A stretch of 64,000 nt of DNA from a virus. The stretch is taken from the IMG/VR virus record IMGVR_UViG_3300028666_000023, positions 129,845-193,844 of that record. One strand, 5' to 3'. Positions within the stretch are counted from its first letter, which is position 1; each line of letters opens with the position of its first letter. This document shows positions 31,385-38,557 of this stretch, one piece after another. The notes below the pieces were generated by a model. The model did not search any database. It saw nothing but the letters and a program-made list of their open reading frames with translations, and was not told the DNA's origin. The translations under genes were made by a program, and so were the position numbers.

Positions 31385-31405
31385 GATGTACGTCTAATGT
31401 ACATC
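31385..31405. promoter_or_regulatory. Perfect 7+7 bp palindrome upstream of 30128-31366 (operator candidate)
   Basis: GATGTAC, 7 nt, GTACATC, located 19 nt before the ATG at 31366 in a 73 nt gap with no gene. Size and position suit a repressor dimer, for example the ribbon-helix-helix protein at 25.7 kb. Confidence 0.45.
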
Positions 31406-31439
31406 GCGGAGGGTTGAGTAGCTAGAAAAAAGAAGTGGG

Positions 31440-31826
31440 TCAGCTGACCTGCTTCATGAACGTGTCGAGGAGCTCCTCGCGCGTGAGACCGTCTGGGACC
31501 TTGTCGAGGTGCCCGAGCCAGAGGTCGCGGATGGTCGGCGGCGCGGCGTGGGGGACGTAGGTCCCGCGCTTGATGAGGATGTGGAGGCCCTTGCCGACGA
31601 TCGTGTTCTGCCCCTCGCGGTTGCGAAAGAACGAGTCGAGCGGGAAGAGGTCCTGCAGGAGCATCCCCTGAAGAACGAGCAGGCCCGCTGCCTGCGAGAG
31701 CAGGAGCTCGGGGATGAAGATCTGCGTCCAGGCGAACGGTTCTACGAAGCGCTGCATGTGGAGCTCGCGCGTCTTGGCGATGTGGCCATTCCATCCACCG
31801 CCGACGAGCTCGATGCACGAGGCCAT
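31440..31826 (-). CDS. Unknown 128 aa protein
   Basis: Product begins MASCIELVGGGWNGHIAKTR and continues as a helical hydrophobic protein (QIFIPELLLSQAAGLLVLQG). The ATG overlaps the upstream TGA as TGATG. No family is recognised. Confidence 0.6.
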   Translation of the reverse strand: MASCIELVGGGWNGHIAKTRELHMQRFVEPFAWTQIFIPELLLSQAAGLLVLQGMLLQDLFPLDSFFRNREGQNTIVGKGLHILIKRGTYVPHAAPPTIRDLWLGHLDKVPDGLTREELLDTFMKQVS

Positions 31827-32080
31827 CACTCGCTCGGAATCTTGTTCCACCCGACGGGGCCCGTGGGCTTCTTCGGCTCGGGGGCTTTCACGATCTTCAT
31901 CTTGTGGCGCTTGCACATCGGACAACGAGCGACTGCTGGGCATGACGAATCCTCCGGCACGATCATTCCGAGCGTCCACCCAGCGTTCACCGGATGCTCG
32001 ATTGTGAGCTTGCCGCAGCAGCCCGGATGCGAGCACTGGAGAACGAACTCCTGGAAGATCGGGTTGACGAGTTTAGGCAC
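31826..32080 (-). CDS. Zinc-binding protein, GTG start
   Basis: From a GTG at 32080 the 84 aa product has QCSHPGCCGKL and RCPMCKRHKM, a four- or five-Cys ribbon. The ATG at 32158 would overlap the previous gene by 86 nt and is less likely. Function unknown. Confidence 0.6.
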   Translation of the reverse strand: MPKLVNPIFQEFVLQCSHPGCCGKLTIEHPVNAGWTLGMIVPEDSSCPAVARCPMCKRHKMKIVKAPEPKKPTGPVGWNKIPSE

Positions 32081-32414
32081 CGCTGCCTTCTTTCTTTCGA
32101 GCTTCTTTTCGCTCGGCGAGTTGAACGATCGCCTCGAGTACTTCTTTCTTCGAAGCATCTGGCGCGAGGCCGGTGTCGCTCAAGTGCAGCTTCTGCTCGC
32201 ACGCGGCGACGCGGATGGCCTCGCGCAGGAGGAGCTGCAGCATCTTGAGCTCGTTCGAGAGGCGCGATTCGACACGCTCTGCGATCGCACAGCAGTTCCC
32301 ACAGAGGAAGACGCCGTCGAAGAACTTCGCCACCTCGGGGCGAACGTTCTTCCGGCAGTTCACGCACGGGAGGCCTTCAGCGACTCGAGGGTCCACGCCA
32401 GCGCACCTGTCCAT
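32073..32414 (-). CDS. Zinc-ribbon protein with helical C-terminus
   Basis: CVNC (about residues 17-20) and CGNC (about 38-41) form a zinc ribbon; a long helix follows (LSNELKMLQLLLREAIRVAA). 113 aa. It overlaps the upstream gene by 38 nt. Function unknown. Confidence 0.65.
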   Translation of the reverse strand: MDRCAGVDPRVAEGLPCVNCRKNVRPEVAKFFDGVFLCGNCCAIAERVESRLSNELKMLQLLLREAIRVAACEQKLHLSDTGLAPDASKKEVLEAIVQLAERKEARKKEGSGA

Positions 32415-32604
32415 CGAAGGAGAGAGTTTTCACGATGCGGTTCGGCAAAGTGAGGCAGGCGTTGCTGACGTTGACGAGCGTCAGCTGCCCTTCGTTCCAC
32501 GCGCCGCGCATGATCTCCTGCTCAAGAAGCTGGCGCGGCATATCGGGAAAGACATACCGCGCACCAAGCAGCGTTTCAATCTCCACGCTCGTGAGGTCAG
32601 CCAT
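32377..32604 (-). CDS. Unknown 75 aa protein
   Basis: Begins MADLTSVEIETLLGARYVFP. Mixed alpha/beta product without a recognised family. Overlaps both neighbours by a few to 38 nt. Confidence 0.55.
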   Translation of the reverse strand: MADLTSVEIETLLGARYVFPDMPRQLLEQEIMRGAWNEGQLTLVNVSNACLTLPNRIVKTLSFDGQVRWRGPSSR

Positions 32605-32833
32605 CCTTCAACCACTCCCCCAGGCCGGCCGAGGGCTCGGCGAAGGCCTGTCGGTCGCGGAGCAGTGCAGCATCGCGATCGAGCTTGTTGTGGAGCTCCC
32701 GCAGCTGAGCGCAGAGAGCCGCGAGATCGTCCGAGAGATACTCCGTTGAGTGGTCGACCACGAGCTGTGCCTGCACGACCGCTGCCTCGGCGATCTTCAG
32801 CTGCTCTCGAATGGTCTGCTCGCTCGAGGTCAT
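32597..32833 (-). CDS. Unknown helical protein
   Basis: The 78 aa product is one long helix pair (EQLKIAEAAVVQAQLVVDHS; DLAALCAQLRELHNKLDRDA). The ATG at 32833 overlaps the HNH stop as ATGA. Function unknown. Confidence 0.6.
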   Translation of the reverse strand: MTSSEQTIREQLKIAEAAVVQAQLVVDHSTEYLSDDLAALCAQLRELHNKLDRDAALLRDRQAFAEPSAGLGEWLKDG

Positions 32834-33324
32834 GCCCAAAGCTCACCACGAAGGATCTTGCTGACGACGGTCTGCGTGATGCCGAACCTCTGTGCGAGCT
32901 CCTTCTGTGTGGGACCACTACGTGTTGTTCCTCGTCCTCCACGAACGTAGAGGGCACGAATGTGCTGGGCGTCCTTCTCCATCAGCTTGGAGTTGCCGTT
33001 CTGTTCCCCAGTAGCCGGTGCGGTAGGACCACCGCGGTAAGTGCGCCCCTTTCGTGCCTTGTCGGTCATGTTGTCTTGCGCCGAACCAATGAACAGATGG
33101 TCGTGGCGGACACAGGGTGGGTTGTCACATCTGTGCAGAACGGACATGCCTTCTGGGATTGGTCCGTTCTCCAACTCCCAAGCCACGCGATGCGCTCCCA
33201 GCTGCCGACCGCTCAACTTGAACTGCCCGTAACCTGCTCGGTTACACGCACCGGACCAGGTCCAACAGCCCGCGCTCTTCCGGACCTTGGCCCAAAAGCG
33301 TTCCGCGTGGTCAGGGGTTGACAA
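32830..33324 (-). CDS. HNH endonuclease with C-terminal helix-turn-helix, TTG start
   Basis: The 164 aa product has GCWTWSGACNRAGYGQFKL, HRVAWELENGPIPEGMSVLH, then RCDNPPCVRHDHLFIGSAQD, the HNH_3-type nuclease core (H-x-C-x-x-P-x-C ... N/H), followed by a TQKELAQRFGITQTVVSKIL helix-turn-helix for target binding. The TTG at 33324 has GGAGG exactly 6 nt upstream and overlaps the stop of the previous gene by 14 nt; the 33420 ATG is rejected for that reason. This is a free-standing homing endonuclease inserted into the operon. Confidence 0.85.
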   Translation of the reverse strand: MSTPDHAERFWAKVRKSAGCWTWSGACNRAGYGQFKLSGRQLGAHRVAWELENGPIPEGMSVLHRCDNPPCVRHDHLFIGSAQDNMTDKARKGRTYRGGPTAPATGEQNGNSKLMEKDAQHIRALYVRGGRGTTRSGPTQKELAQRFGITQTVVSKILRGELWA

Positions 33325-33718
33325 AGAAATCCTCCAATTTGCTCCAGCCGACGAGGCCGGCGGGATCTTGGGTGACCATGATGTTGACCGCGTTGGAGGT
33401 CCGCGCGGCGACCAGGGCAATCACGTCGGACTTCGCGATGGGCCGCGTGAGCAGCTGCAAGAAGTACTGCAGCGACGGCGGCCACGTCTCCGGAAAGCGG
33501 ATGCCCGGCGGCAGCGGCGCCGTCGGGTCCTGCCACCGGATGAAAAGCGAGGACCGCGTGATGTCGTTGTCCTGCTCGATCTCCAACAAGAACGCGTCGA
33601 GCACGTTCGCCTGCTGCTGGTCGATGGAGTTGTCTGGGTTGACGGTACTCCGCCGCGCGAGCGAGATGAGCGCTTCGTACTGTTCCAGCGTCAGGGAGAT
33701 CGAGCTCGGTGCGGTCAT
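33311..33718 (-). CDS. Unknown 135 aa protein
   Basis: Product begins MTAPSSISLTLEQYEALISL; helical first half, mixed second half (RFPETWPPSLQYFLQLLTRP). No family is recognised. The HNH start lies inside its 3' end. Confidence 0.6.
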   Translation of the reverse strand: MTAPSSISLTLEQYEALISLARRSTVNPDNSIDQQQANVLDAFLLEIEQDNDITRSSLFIRWQDPTAPLPPGIRFPETWPPSLQYFLQLLTRPIAKSDVIALVAARTSNAVNIMVTQDPAGLVGWSKLEDFFVNP

Positions 33719-33730
33719 GGTGGGAAAGTA

Positions 33731-34396
33731 CTACCGAACCGCGTCGAGAGCTATGCCGACGTGGACGGCCAGGTCCTCGAGCGACGCGTTGTTCTCGAGG
33801 ACGATGCGGAACAGCTTCTCGTCGATGCCGAGCAGCTCCGTCTCGCTCCGATGCTGGCCCGCCGTGCCGCCCAAGCCCGCGACGTTGCGCGTCAGCTTCC
33901 ACACCATCCCACCGGCTGCGCGGATGGCATCGACCTCGTTCTGGAAGCGGACGTCGGAGATGACGACGCCGGCGGCGGTCGATTCCACCAGCGAGGGACG
34001 AAGTCCTTGCTGCGCGGTGTACCTGACCGCGCCGAGGTCGCCGACAGCGAGCAGCGTCTTCGCGACGCGGAGCGCGTAGTCGACCCACACATTCGGGTAG
34101 CAGTTGCGCCCCCACTCGGAGCCGAGCTGCTGGAGGGCGAAGCGCGGCGTGAGGTACTCGTCGCCGATGTGGTCGAGGAACTCGTTCTCGATCTTGCGCC
34201 GGAGGTACCGCTCGTCGGGCGCGTTACGCTTCTCGCTCGGGCCCCAGAGCTGCTCGTCGGTGAAGGCGAAGACGTCCTTGCAGATGCGCTTGAGCGGATC
34301 TGCGAACGCGACCTTCACGAAGTTGTGGTCCCGGACGAAGATGTCCGCGACCGTGTCTTTGCCGCTGCCGGCCACTCCCAAAAGTCCGATGATCAT
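33731..34396 (-). CDS. Deoxynucleoside monophosphate kinase
   Basis: The 221 aa product starts MIIGLLGVAGSGKDTVADIF: a P-loop (GVAGSGKD) of the dNMP kinase type (compare T4 gp1). LKRICKDVFAFTDEQLWGPS follows, as in these kinases, and VVISDVRFQNEVDAIRAAGG carries the conserved DVRF-x-NE motif. It phosphorylates dNMPs for phage DNA synthesis and partners in function with the dCMP deaminase 1 kb upstream and MazG at the left edge. Confidence 0.88.
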   Translation of the reverse strand: MIIGLLGVAGSGKDTVADIFVRDHNFVKVAFADPLKRICKDVFAFTDEQLWGPSEKRNAPDERYLRRKIENEFLDHIGDEYLTPRFALQQLGSEWGRNCYPNVWVDYALRVAKTLLAVGDLGAVRYTAQQGLRPSLVESTAAGVVISDVRFQNEVDAIRAAGGMVWKLTRNVAGLGGTAGQHRSETELLGIDEKLFRIVLENNASLEDLAVHVGIALDAVR

Positions 34397-34648
34397 CTAG
34401 TCCCACCTGTCGTTGTCGAACGCGTCGCCACGCGAGCGTTCTTCATCGTCTTCGATCTTCTCCATCGCTGACTTCGCGACGAACTTCCAGCCCTCGTAGA
34501 GAACAGCTGGGTGCCCGACTTGGACACCCAGCTTCTTTGCGTAGTCGAACGCCCAGTCCGGGACGCCGTCCTTCCACGCGCTGTGCTCGTCGAGGTACTT
34601 CAAGTCTTCGAAGACCTCTTCGTAATCCGGCTCGCTCGCCGCGCTCAT
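34397..34648 (-). CDS. Unknown acidic 83 aa protein
   Basis: Product begins MSAASEPDYEEVFEDLKYLD and is rich in D/E and aromatics. It ends next to the dNMP kinase start with no gap. Function unknown. Confidence 0.6.
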   Translation of the reverse strand: MSAASEPDYEEVFEDLKYLDEHSAWKDGVPDWAFDYAKKLGVQVGHPAVLYEGWKFVAKSAMEKIEDDEERSRGDAFDNDRWD

Positions 34649-34968
34649 CCCGCCTTCAGCTCTTTTGCGCGGGCGGGTGGTGGCGTCCAGCCCGCCTCGA
34701 GCGCTTTCTTTTCCCACGACTGCAACCCCTTCGGTTTTACCGGGAACGCTCCGGTGAACCGGCAGTGATAACACGTGGCGGTCGGACACGGATTGCTGTA
34801 CGTCGTGCCGTGGTCCTTCTCCTCGGAGGCCGGGTTGTCCTCGGGATCACACTCGCAGATGAACCCCTCGCATTCATCGAGGGAGCGGTACTTGCACTCT
34901 CCCTTGCCGTGTCCGTGCGGCTCGGCGCCGCACTTCGGACACTTGAACTCGAAGGCGAGCTCGCCCAT
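34645..34968 (-). CDS. Zinc-binding protein with multiple Cys pairs
   Basis: The 107 aa product has KCPKCGAEPHGHGKGEC, GFICECDPED and CPTATCYHCRF, at least eight Cys, so two zinc sites are likely. The ATG at 34968 overlaps the previous stop. Function unknown. Confidence 0.65.
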   Translation of the reverse strand: MGELAFEFKCPKCGAEPHGHGKGECKYRSLDECEGFICECDPEDNPASEEKDHGTTYSNPCPTATCYHCRFTGAFPVKPKGLQSWEKKALEAGWTPPPARAKELKAG

Positions 34969-35354
34969 CAGTGCTTGCCCTTGCCGACCGCGTAAGCCTG
35001 CGAGGTGTTCGTGAAGCGCTCTTTCCAACCCCAGTCGTCCATCACGTACTGCGAGTACTCCTGCGTCGTGATGATGACCGTCTTGTCGATGCTCATCTTG
35101 AGCATGCCGACGACGCGGTCGTAGTCCTTCGTATGGTCTTCGGGAACGTCGAGCTGGATGAAGTGCGGAACTTCCTCGTCGGACTCCGCGAGGGCGAGCT
35201 TCTTCTTGAGGTCCTCGAGGAGCGCGCGGCGGTAGCCGGCGTGCGCTTCTTTGAAGTCCGTCTCGTGCTGAGCGCGGTTCTTCTGGAGCTCTTTGATGAG
35301 GTCGTCCTTGTTCACTTCGATGTGCTGGATGCCTTTGACGGTGTCAGGAGCCAT
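34968..35354 (-). CDS. Unknown 128 aa protein
   Basis: Helical N-terminal half (NKDDLIKELQKNRAQHETDF), beta-rich C-terminal half (VPHFIQLDVPEDHTKDYDRV; VIITTQEYSQYVMDDWGW). Start at 35354; it overlaps the deaminase gene by 11 nt. No family is recognised. Confidence 0.6.
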   Translation of the reverse strand: MAPDTVKGIQHIEVNKDDLIKELQKNRAQHETDFKEAHAGYRRALLEDLKKKLALAESDEEVPHFIQLDVPEDHTKDYDRVVGMLKMSIDKTVIITTQEYSQYVMDDWGWKERFTNTSQAYAVGKGKH

Positions 35355-35847
35355 GGGTCTTGTCCTTGTTGTACTGGAGGAGGGCATCGCGCGAGCGGGC
35401 CCAAGCTGCAGAGAGGTCGGTGTCGTCGGAGAGGAAGTGGTACGTCTGGATGGAGTTCGCCTCGAAGAGCACGAGGGAGTCGCGGAGGCGGTAGTCGTTT
35501 CGGTAGACGACCTTCTGTACGCCGCCGAGGTTGATGAGACGCTTCGCACACATGATGCAGGGCATGTGCGTGCAGAAGACGATCTTCTCGGTGCTGCGGG
35601 GGACGTCGCAGTTGATGACCGCGTTCTCCTCCGCATGGAGACAGCCGCAGTTGCCGACGGCTGCTTCGCCGTGGCGATCGCAGTCGTTCTTGCCGCCGGC
35701 GACGTTGCCGTTGTACCCAACAGCGAGCACCTTGCGGGCATCGGGCGTCACGATCGCGCAGCCCACCTGGAGCCGCACGCAGGTCGAGCGCTCTGCCATC
35801 ATCTCGGCGAGGCGCATGTAGATGTGTTGGAAAGACGGACGGGACAT
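35344..35847 (-). CDS. Deoxycytidylate (dCMP) deaminase
   Basis: The 167 aa product has the zinc-deaminase signature: HAEENA (residues 71-76, catalytic His and Glu) and PCIMCAK (96-102, the two Cys ligands), plus the family's N-terminal RSTCVRLQVGCAIV and YNGNVAGG. It converts dCMP to dUMP for dTTP synthesis. Extra Cys and His (NDCDRHGEAAVGNCGC) match the second zinc site of T4-type dCMP deaminases. Confidence 0.92.
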   Translation of the reverse strand: MSRPSFQHIYMRLAEMMAERSTCVRLQVGCAIVTPDARKVLAVGYNGNVAGGKNDCDRHGEAAVGNCGCLHAEENAVINCDVPRSTEKIVFCTHMPCIMCAKRLINLGGVQKVVYRNDYRLRDSLVLFEANSIQTYHFLSDDTDLSAAWARSRDALLQYNKDKTHGS

Positions 35848-36161
35848 CAGAGGACTCCTCGGTTCTCGAGAGCTTCACGCAGCACTTCGCGCGCATAGTC
35901 GCAGGCACGTCGTTGAATTGCCCACGTCTGCGCCTTGCCCTGCAGCGACGCCCCAAAGACGCGCTGCCGGGAGAAGTAGGATTCGAAGGTCTTCGGTTGC
36001 CCGTCCTTCGTCCTGTAGTGGATGACCACCGCGAACTCGCGCAGTCCTTCCTTGGGCACGATCTCCACCTTGTCGGCGGCCGTACCTCGCCTGATGACAT
36101 CGAGCCAGCCCTGCATCTGATCGATGAGGACCTTCATCAGAAGAACATCGCGACCGCTCAT
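35847..36161 (-). CDS. Unknown 104 aa protein
   Basis: Mixed alpha/beta product (DVIRRGTAADKVEIVPKEGL; EFAVVIHYRTKDGQPKTFES). The ATG at 36161 follows GGAGTGACC. Between it and the next gene, 36184-36199 holds a CGCGGG / CCCGCG hairpin but no gene. Function unknown. Confidence 0.6.
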   Translation of the reverse strand: MSGRDVLLMKVLIDQMQGWLDVIRRGTAADKVEIVPKEGLREFAVVIHYRTKDGQPKTFESYFSRQRVFGASLQGKAQTWAIQRRACDYAREVLREALENRGVL

Positions 36162-36244
36162 GGTCACTCCGTAGCTATGAGAACGCGGGCGTACCCGCGC
36201 GCCACGGCGACCGGTTGCTCGATCGCCGCGGCAACACGGAAACG

Positions 36245-36982
36245 TCAGCTCTGGGATGCGCCGCCTTCGAAGGCCGCCTTCATCTCACCGATCTTCTTGT
36301 CCTGGGCGTGGTCCTCTTCGGTCCAGTTCGAGGTGTCCGTCACACCGTTCGTGTGCTCGGGTTCCGACTCCGGCGGGGTGTCCGTGTCGACCGGCGCCTC
36401 GGCCTTCGTGACGGCCTTTGCCGACACGTTCACGCGGGGGCGCGCGATGCGCTCCTTGCGGGAGATCGCCGGCGTCGAGTTCGCCTGCTCTTCGGGCTTG
36501 TCGGCGATGCTCGAGTTCGCGATGTACTCGAGGGCCGCCGTGTTGAGGATCTCCGCCTCGAGCTTCGAGTCGAGCGGCTGCTTGCCCGCGAACGTCGACA
36601 GCACCTGCGCGGCCGCGTGCTGACGCATGACGCGCGCGTCGGTCGACGGCGCCGCATCGCGCGAGCCTCGGCTCGCCTGCGCGACCGGTTGGCGCTTCGC
36701 CTTGGTCGACTTGTGTGCCGGAGCAGCCTTGGTCTTCGCGGCGACTTTCTTCGCTGCCTTCTTCGGAGCAGCCTTCGCCTTCGGAGCGATCTTCTTGGCG
36801 GCCTTCTTGGGAGCTGCGACGCCGAAGAACTTGTCGATCTCCGCGCGGGCCTTGTCCTTGTCCGCGTTCGACAGGTCTTGCGACTTGCCGACCGCGCGGC
36901 GCGCGCCCGTCGCGTTCTTGTACTTCTTCGCTCGGAGGTTCTGCAGGAAGCTCGGGAGCGTCATCTTCTCGTAGTTGTTCAT
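36245..36982 (-). CDS. Histone H1-like, lysine/alanine-rich nucleoid protein
   Basis: The 245 aa product has a small N-terminal helical domain (YEKMTLPSFLQNLRAKKYKN; DKDKARAEIDKFFGV) and then a K/A/P repeat region (PKKAAKKIAPKAKAAPKKAA, residues 58-100), as in histone H1 C-terminal tails and bacterial AlgP/HU-tail proteins. The C-terminal half is polar and acidic. It could coat DNA or act as a nucleoid or packaging protein. GGAGAAGG precedes the ATG at 36982. A TTGACA lies 93 nt upstream. Confidence 0.65.
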   Translation of the reverse strand: MNNYEKMTLPSFLQNLRAKKYKNATGARRAVGKSQDLSNADKDKARAEIDKFFGVAAPKKAAKKIAPKAKAAPKKAAKKVAAKTKAAPAHKSTKAKRQPVAQASRGSRDAAPSTDARVMRQHAAAQVLSTFAGKQPLDSKLEAEILNTAALEYIANSSIADKPEEQANSTPAISRKERIARPRVNVSAKAVTKAEAPVDTDTPPESEPEHTNGVTDTSNWTEEDHAQDKKIGEMKAAFEGGASQS

Positions 36983-37049
36983 ATCCTTCTCCTGGTTGTG
37001 CTGCTCGCGCCACCAGCGTCGGGGCGCGGCCATGCACGATGTTGAACGA

Positions 37050-37080
37050 AAAGTACTACTACCCGTGTTCTAGTTGTCAA
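37050..37080 (-). promoter_or_regulatory. Sigma-70-like promoter candidate
   Basis: On the minus strand TTGACA (37080-37075) is followed after 16-17 nt by TAGTACT. It overlaps the stop of the small membrane protein gene and would start transcription before the H1-like gene and the long leftward operon. The -10 is imperfect. Confidence 0.4.
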
Positions 37081-37272
37081 CTACAACTTCTCGTACTTCT
37101 GAAGTAGGCGAACAACTCCGAGTAGACCGAAGCCGACGAGTGGCAAAACACCCAGCGTGACGAGCGTCGTGCGCTCAGGGCCAGATTGAAACTCGCAGGA
37201 GATGAGCAGCACGATCGGTGCTGCCATCAAGAAACCAGCTGCAGACTCGCGGAGCAGTTCTCTCATCAACAA
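37081..37272 (-). CDS. Small membrane protein
   Basis: A 63 aa protein with two hydrophobic segments (AAGFLMAAPIVLLISC and LVTLGVLPLVGFGLLGVVRL). The start is a TTG at 37272 with GAGGA about 6 nt upstream, or the ATG at 37266. It is divergent from the lipoprotein gene. Function unknown. Confidence 0.6.
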   Translation of the reverse strand: MLMRELLRESAAGFLMAAPIVLLISCEFQSGPERTTLVTLGVLPLVGFGLLGVVRLLQKYEKL

Positions 37273-37289
37273 TCGTATTCCTCGGTTGG

Positions 37290-37316
37290 CCTAAGGAGTT
37301 GAGGCCGGGATACAAT
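37290..37316 (+). promoter_or_regulatory. Promoter candidate for lipoprotein-protease cassette
   Basis: TTGGCC, 17-18 nt, GATACAAT, 10 nt before the ATG at 37324. GGGATACAAT resembles the GGGATAAGA cassettes but lacks the GCAA box, so it may be a host sigma-70 type promoter with a very short leader. Confidence 0.45.
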
Positions 37317-37323
37317 TGCCCGC

Positions 37324-37647
37324 ATGCACAAGTACATCCTGCTCGTTCCACTTCTTCTCGGCTGCCCTCCGCAGCCGACGCCCCCCACCCCCGATGCAGA
37401 CGCGATGACCGCGCCTGACGCTGCTTCCGAAGCTGCGCCCGCTCCGGCGGATGCTTGCGGCCGCGCGGAGCAGAACCTCCTCAAGCTCCAGTGCAAGGAC
37501 CAGCGCGGCATCGTCATCGGTGCGCCGAACCTCCACGGAGTTCCGTGGGCTCAGATCTGCCGAGACAACAAGGCGAACGGCGTCGACATGAAGCCGGAGT
37601 GCCTCGTGACCAAAACCAACTGCGGAGGAGTCGAACAATGTCGCTGA
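37324..37647 (+). CDS. Cys-rich lipoprotein
   Basis: The 107 aa product has a lipoprotein signal (MHKYILLVPLLLGC, lipobox L-L-G-C, Cys14), a proline/alanine-rich linker (residues 15-43) and a small domain with six Cys (DACGRAEQNLLKLQCKDQRG ... CRDNKANGVDMKPEC ... NCGGVEQC). It should be exported and anchored in the envelope. Its 3' end overlaps the protease gene by 10 nt, so the two are probably made together. Confidence 0.8.
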   Translation: MHKYILLVPLLLGCPPQPTPPTPDADAMTAPDAASEAAPAPADACGRAEQNLLKLQCKDQRGIVIGAPNLHGVPWAQICRDNKANGVDMKPECLVTKTNCGGVEQCR

Positions 37648-38480
37648 GCGAACCGGTCAAGGTCCTTCGGGGTTACCTCCCCGGCAAAACGATGACGCCG
37701 GAGATCCGCGCAGCCGTTGGGCCCGCGCGTCTCTTCGCTGACGTCCACACGAAGTTCGTCGCCAAAGCTGCGCCCCTCGCGCAGGACGGCGTCGACTACG
37801 ACATTCCGTTCGAGCCGCCGGCGTACGACCAGGGCGACATCGGCAGCTGCGTGCTCAACGCGACGTGCGGCGCCTACAACATGGTGCTCGGCGTCGAGCG
37901 CTCGGCGCAGGTCATGCTCTCGCGCCTCTTCTTGTACTGGTTGTGCCGCGAGCAGATGGGCACGCTGGACTCGGACAGCGGCACGTACACGCACCTCGCC
38001 GTCGATCGCGTCGGCAAGATCGGCGTCTGCCAAGAGGCCATGTGGTACTACGACGACTCGATGCTGTACGTGGTCCCGTCGCCGGACTGCTACCCGGCGG
38101 CGAGCGACAACAAGGCGACCGCGTGGTTCCAGATCGTGGACCCGACGGGCGCGGGCCAACCGACGCGTCTCGACCAGCTCGAGGCGGCAGTTCGCTCGAA
38201 CCACCCGGGCATCTTCGGCACGCCGTGCTCGCAGGCCATCATGCAGTACCAAGCGGGCCAGGTGCTGGGGATCCCGGACGCGTCGGGAATCATCGGCGGC
38301 CACTCCATGGTGGTCACCGGCGTCCACTACATCAACGGCAAGCGCGTCTGGCGCATCCGCAACTCGTGGAGCCCGTCGTACGGCGACAACGGCCACCTCC
38401 TCATCGACGACGACTGGATGGGATGGCCGGAGCTCGACGACATCTGGGTGCTGTCGCGCGCCGACGCGCTCATGTTCTAG
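37638..38480 (+). CDS. Papain-fold (C1-like) cysteine protease
   Basis: The 280 aa product has the papain catalytic order: oxyanion Gln65 in YDQGDIGSCVLNATCGAY with nucleophile Cys71, His222 in GGHSMVVTGVH, and Asn242 in RNSWSPSYGDNGHLLI. It lacks a signal peptide and a pro-domain of normal size (only about 60 residues precede the active site). It cleaves peptides; substrate unknown. Host-targeted or envelope function together with the co-encoded lipoprotein is inference. Papain-type enzymes are unusual among phage products. A terminator follows. Confidence 0.88.
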   Translation: MSLSEPVKVLRGYLPGKTMTPEIRAAVGPARLFADVHTKFVAKAAPLAQDGVDYDIPFEPPAYDQGDIGSCVLNATCGAYNMVLGVERSAQVMLSRLFLYWLCREQMGTLDSDSGTYTHLAVDRVGKIGVCQEAMWYYDDSMLYVVPSPDCYPAASDNKATAWFQIVDPTGAGQPTRLDQLEAAVRSNHPGIFGTPCSQAIMQYQAGQVLGIPDASGIIGGHSMVVTGVHYINGKRVWRIRNSWSPSYGDNGHLLIDDDWMGWPELDDIWVLSRADALMF

Positions 38481-38501
38481 TTCCAGCGCCGAAACTGAAA
38501 C

Positions 38502-38540
38502 AGGGCCATTCCTATTCAAGTGGGGATGGCCCTTTTCTTT
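38502..38540 (+). terminator. Intrinsic terminator
   Basis: GGGCCAT / ATGGCCC with a 16 nt loop, followed by CCTTTTCTTTTCT. It ends the protease gene. Confidence 0.8.
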
Positions 38541-38557
38541 TCTGCTACAACGACTGC

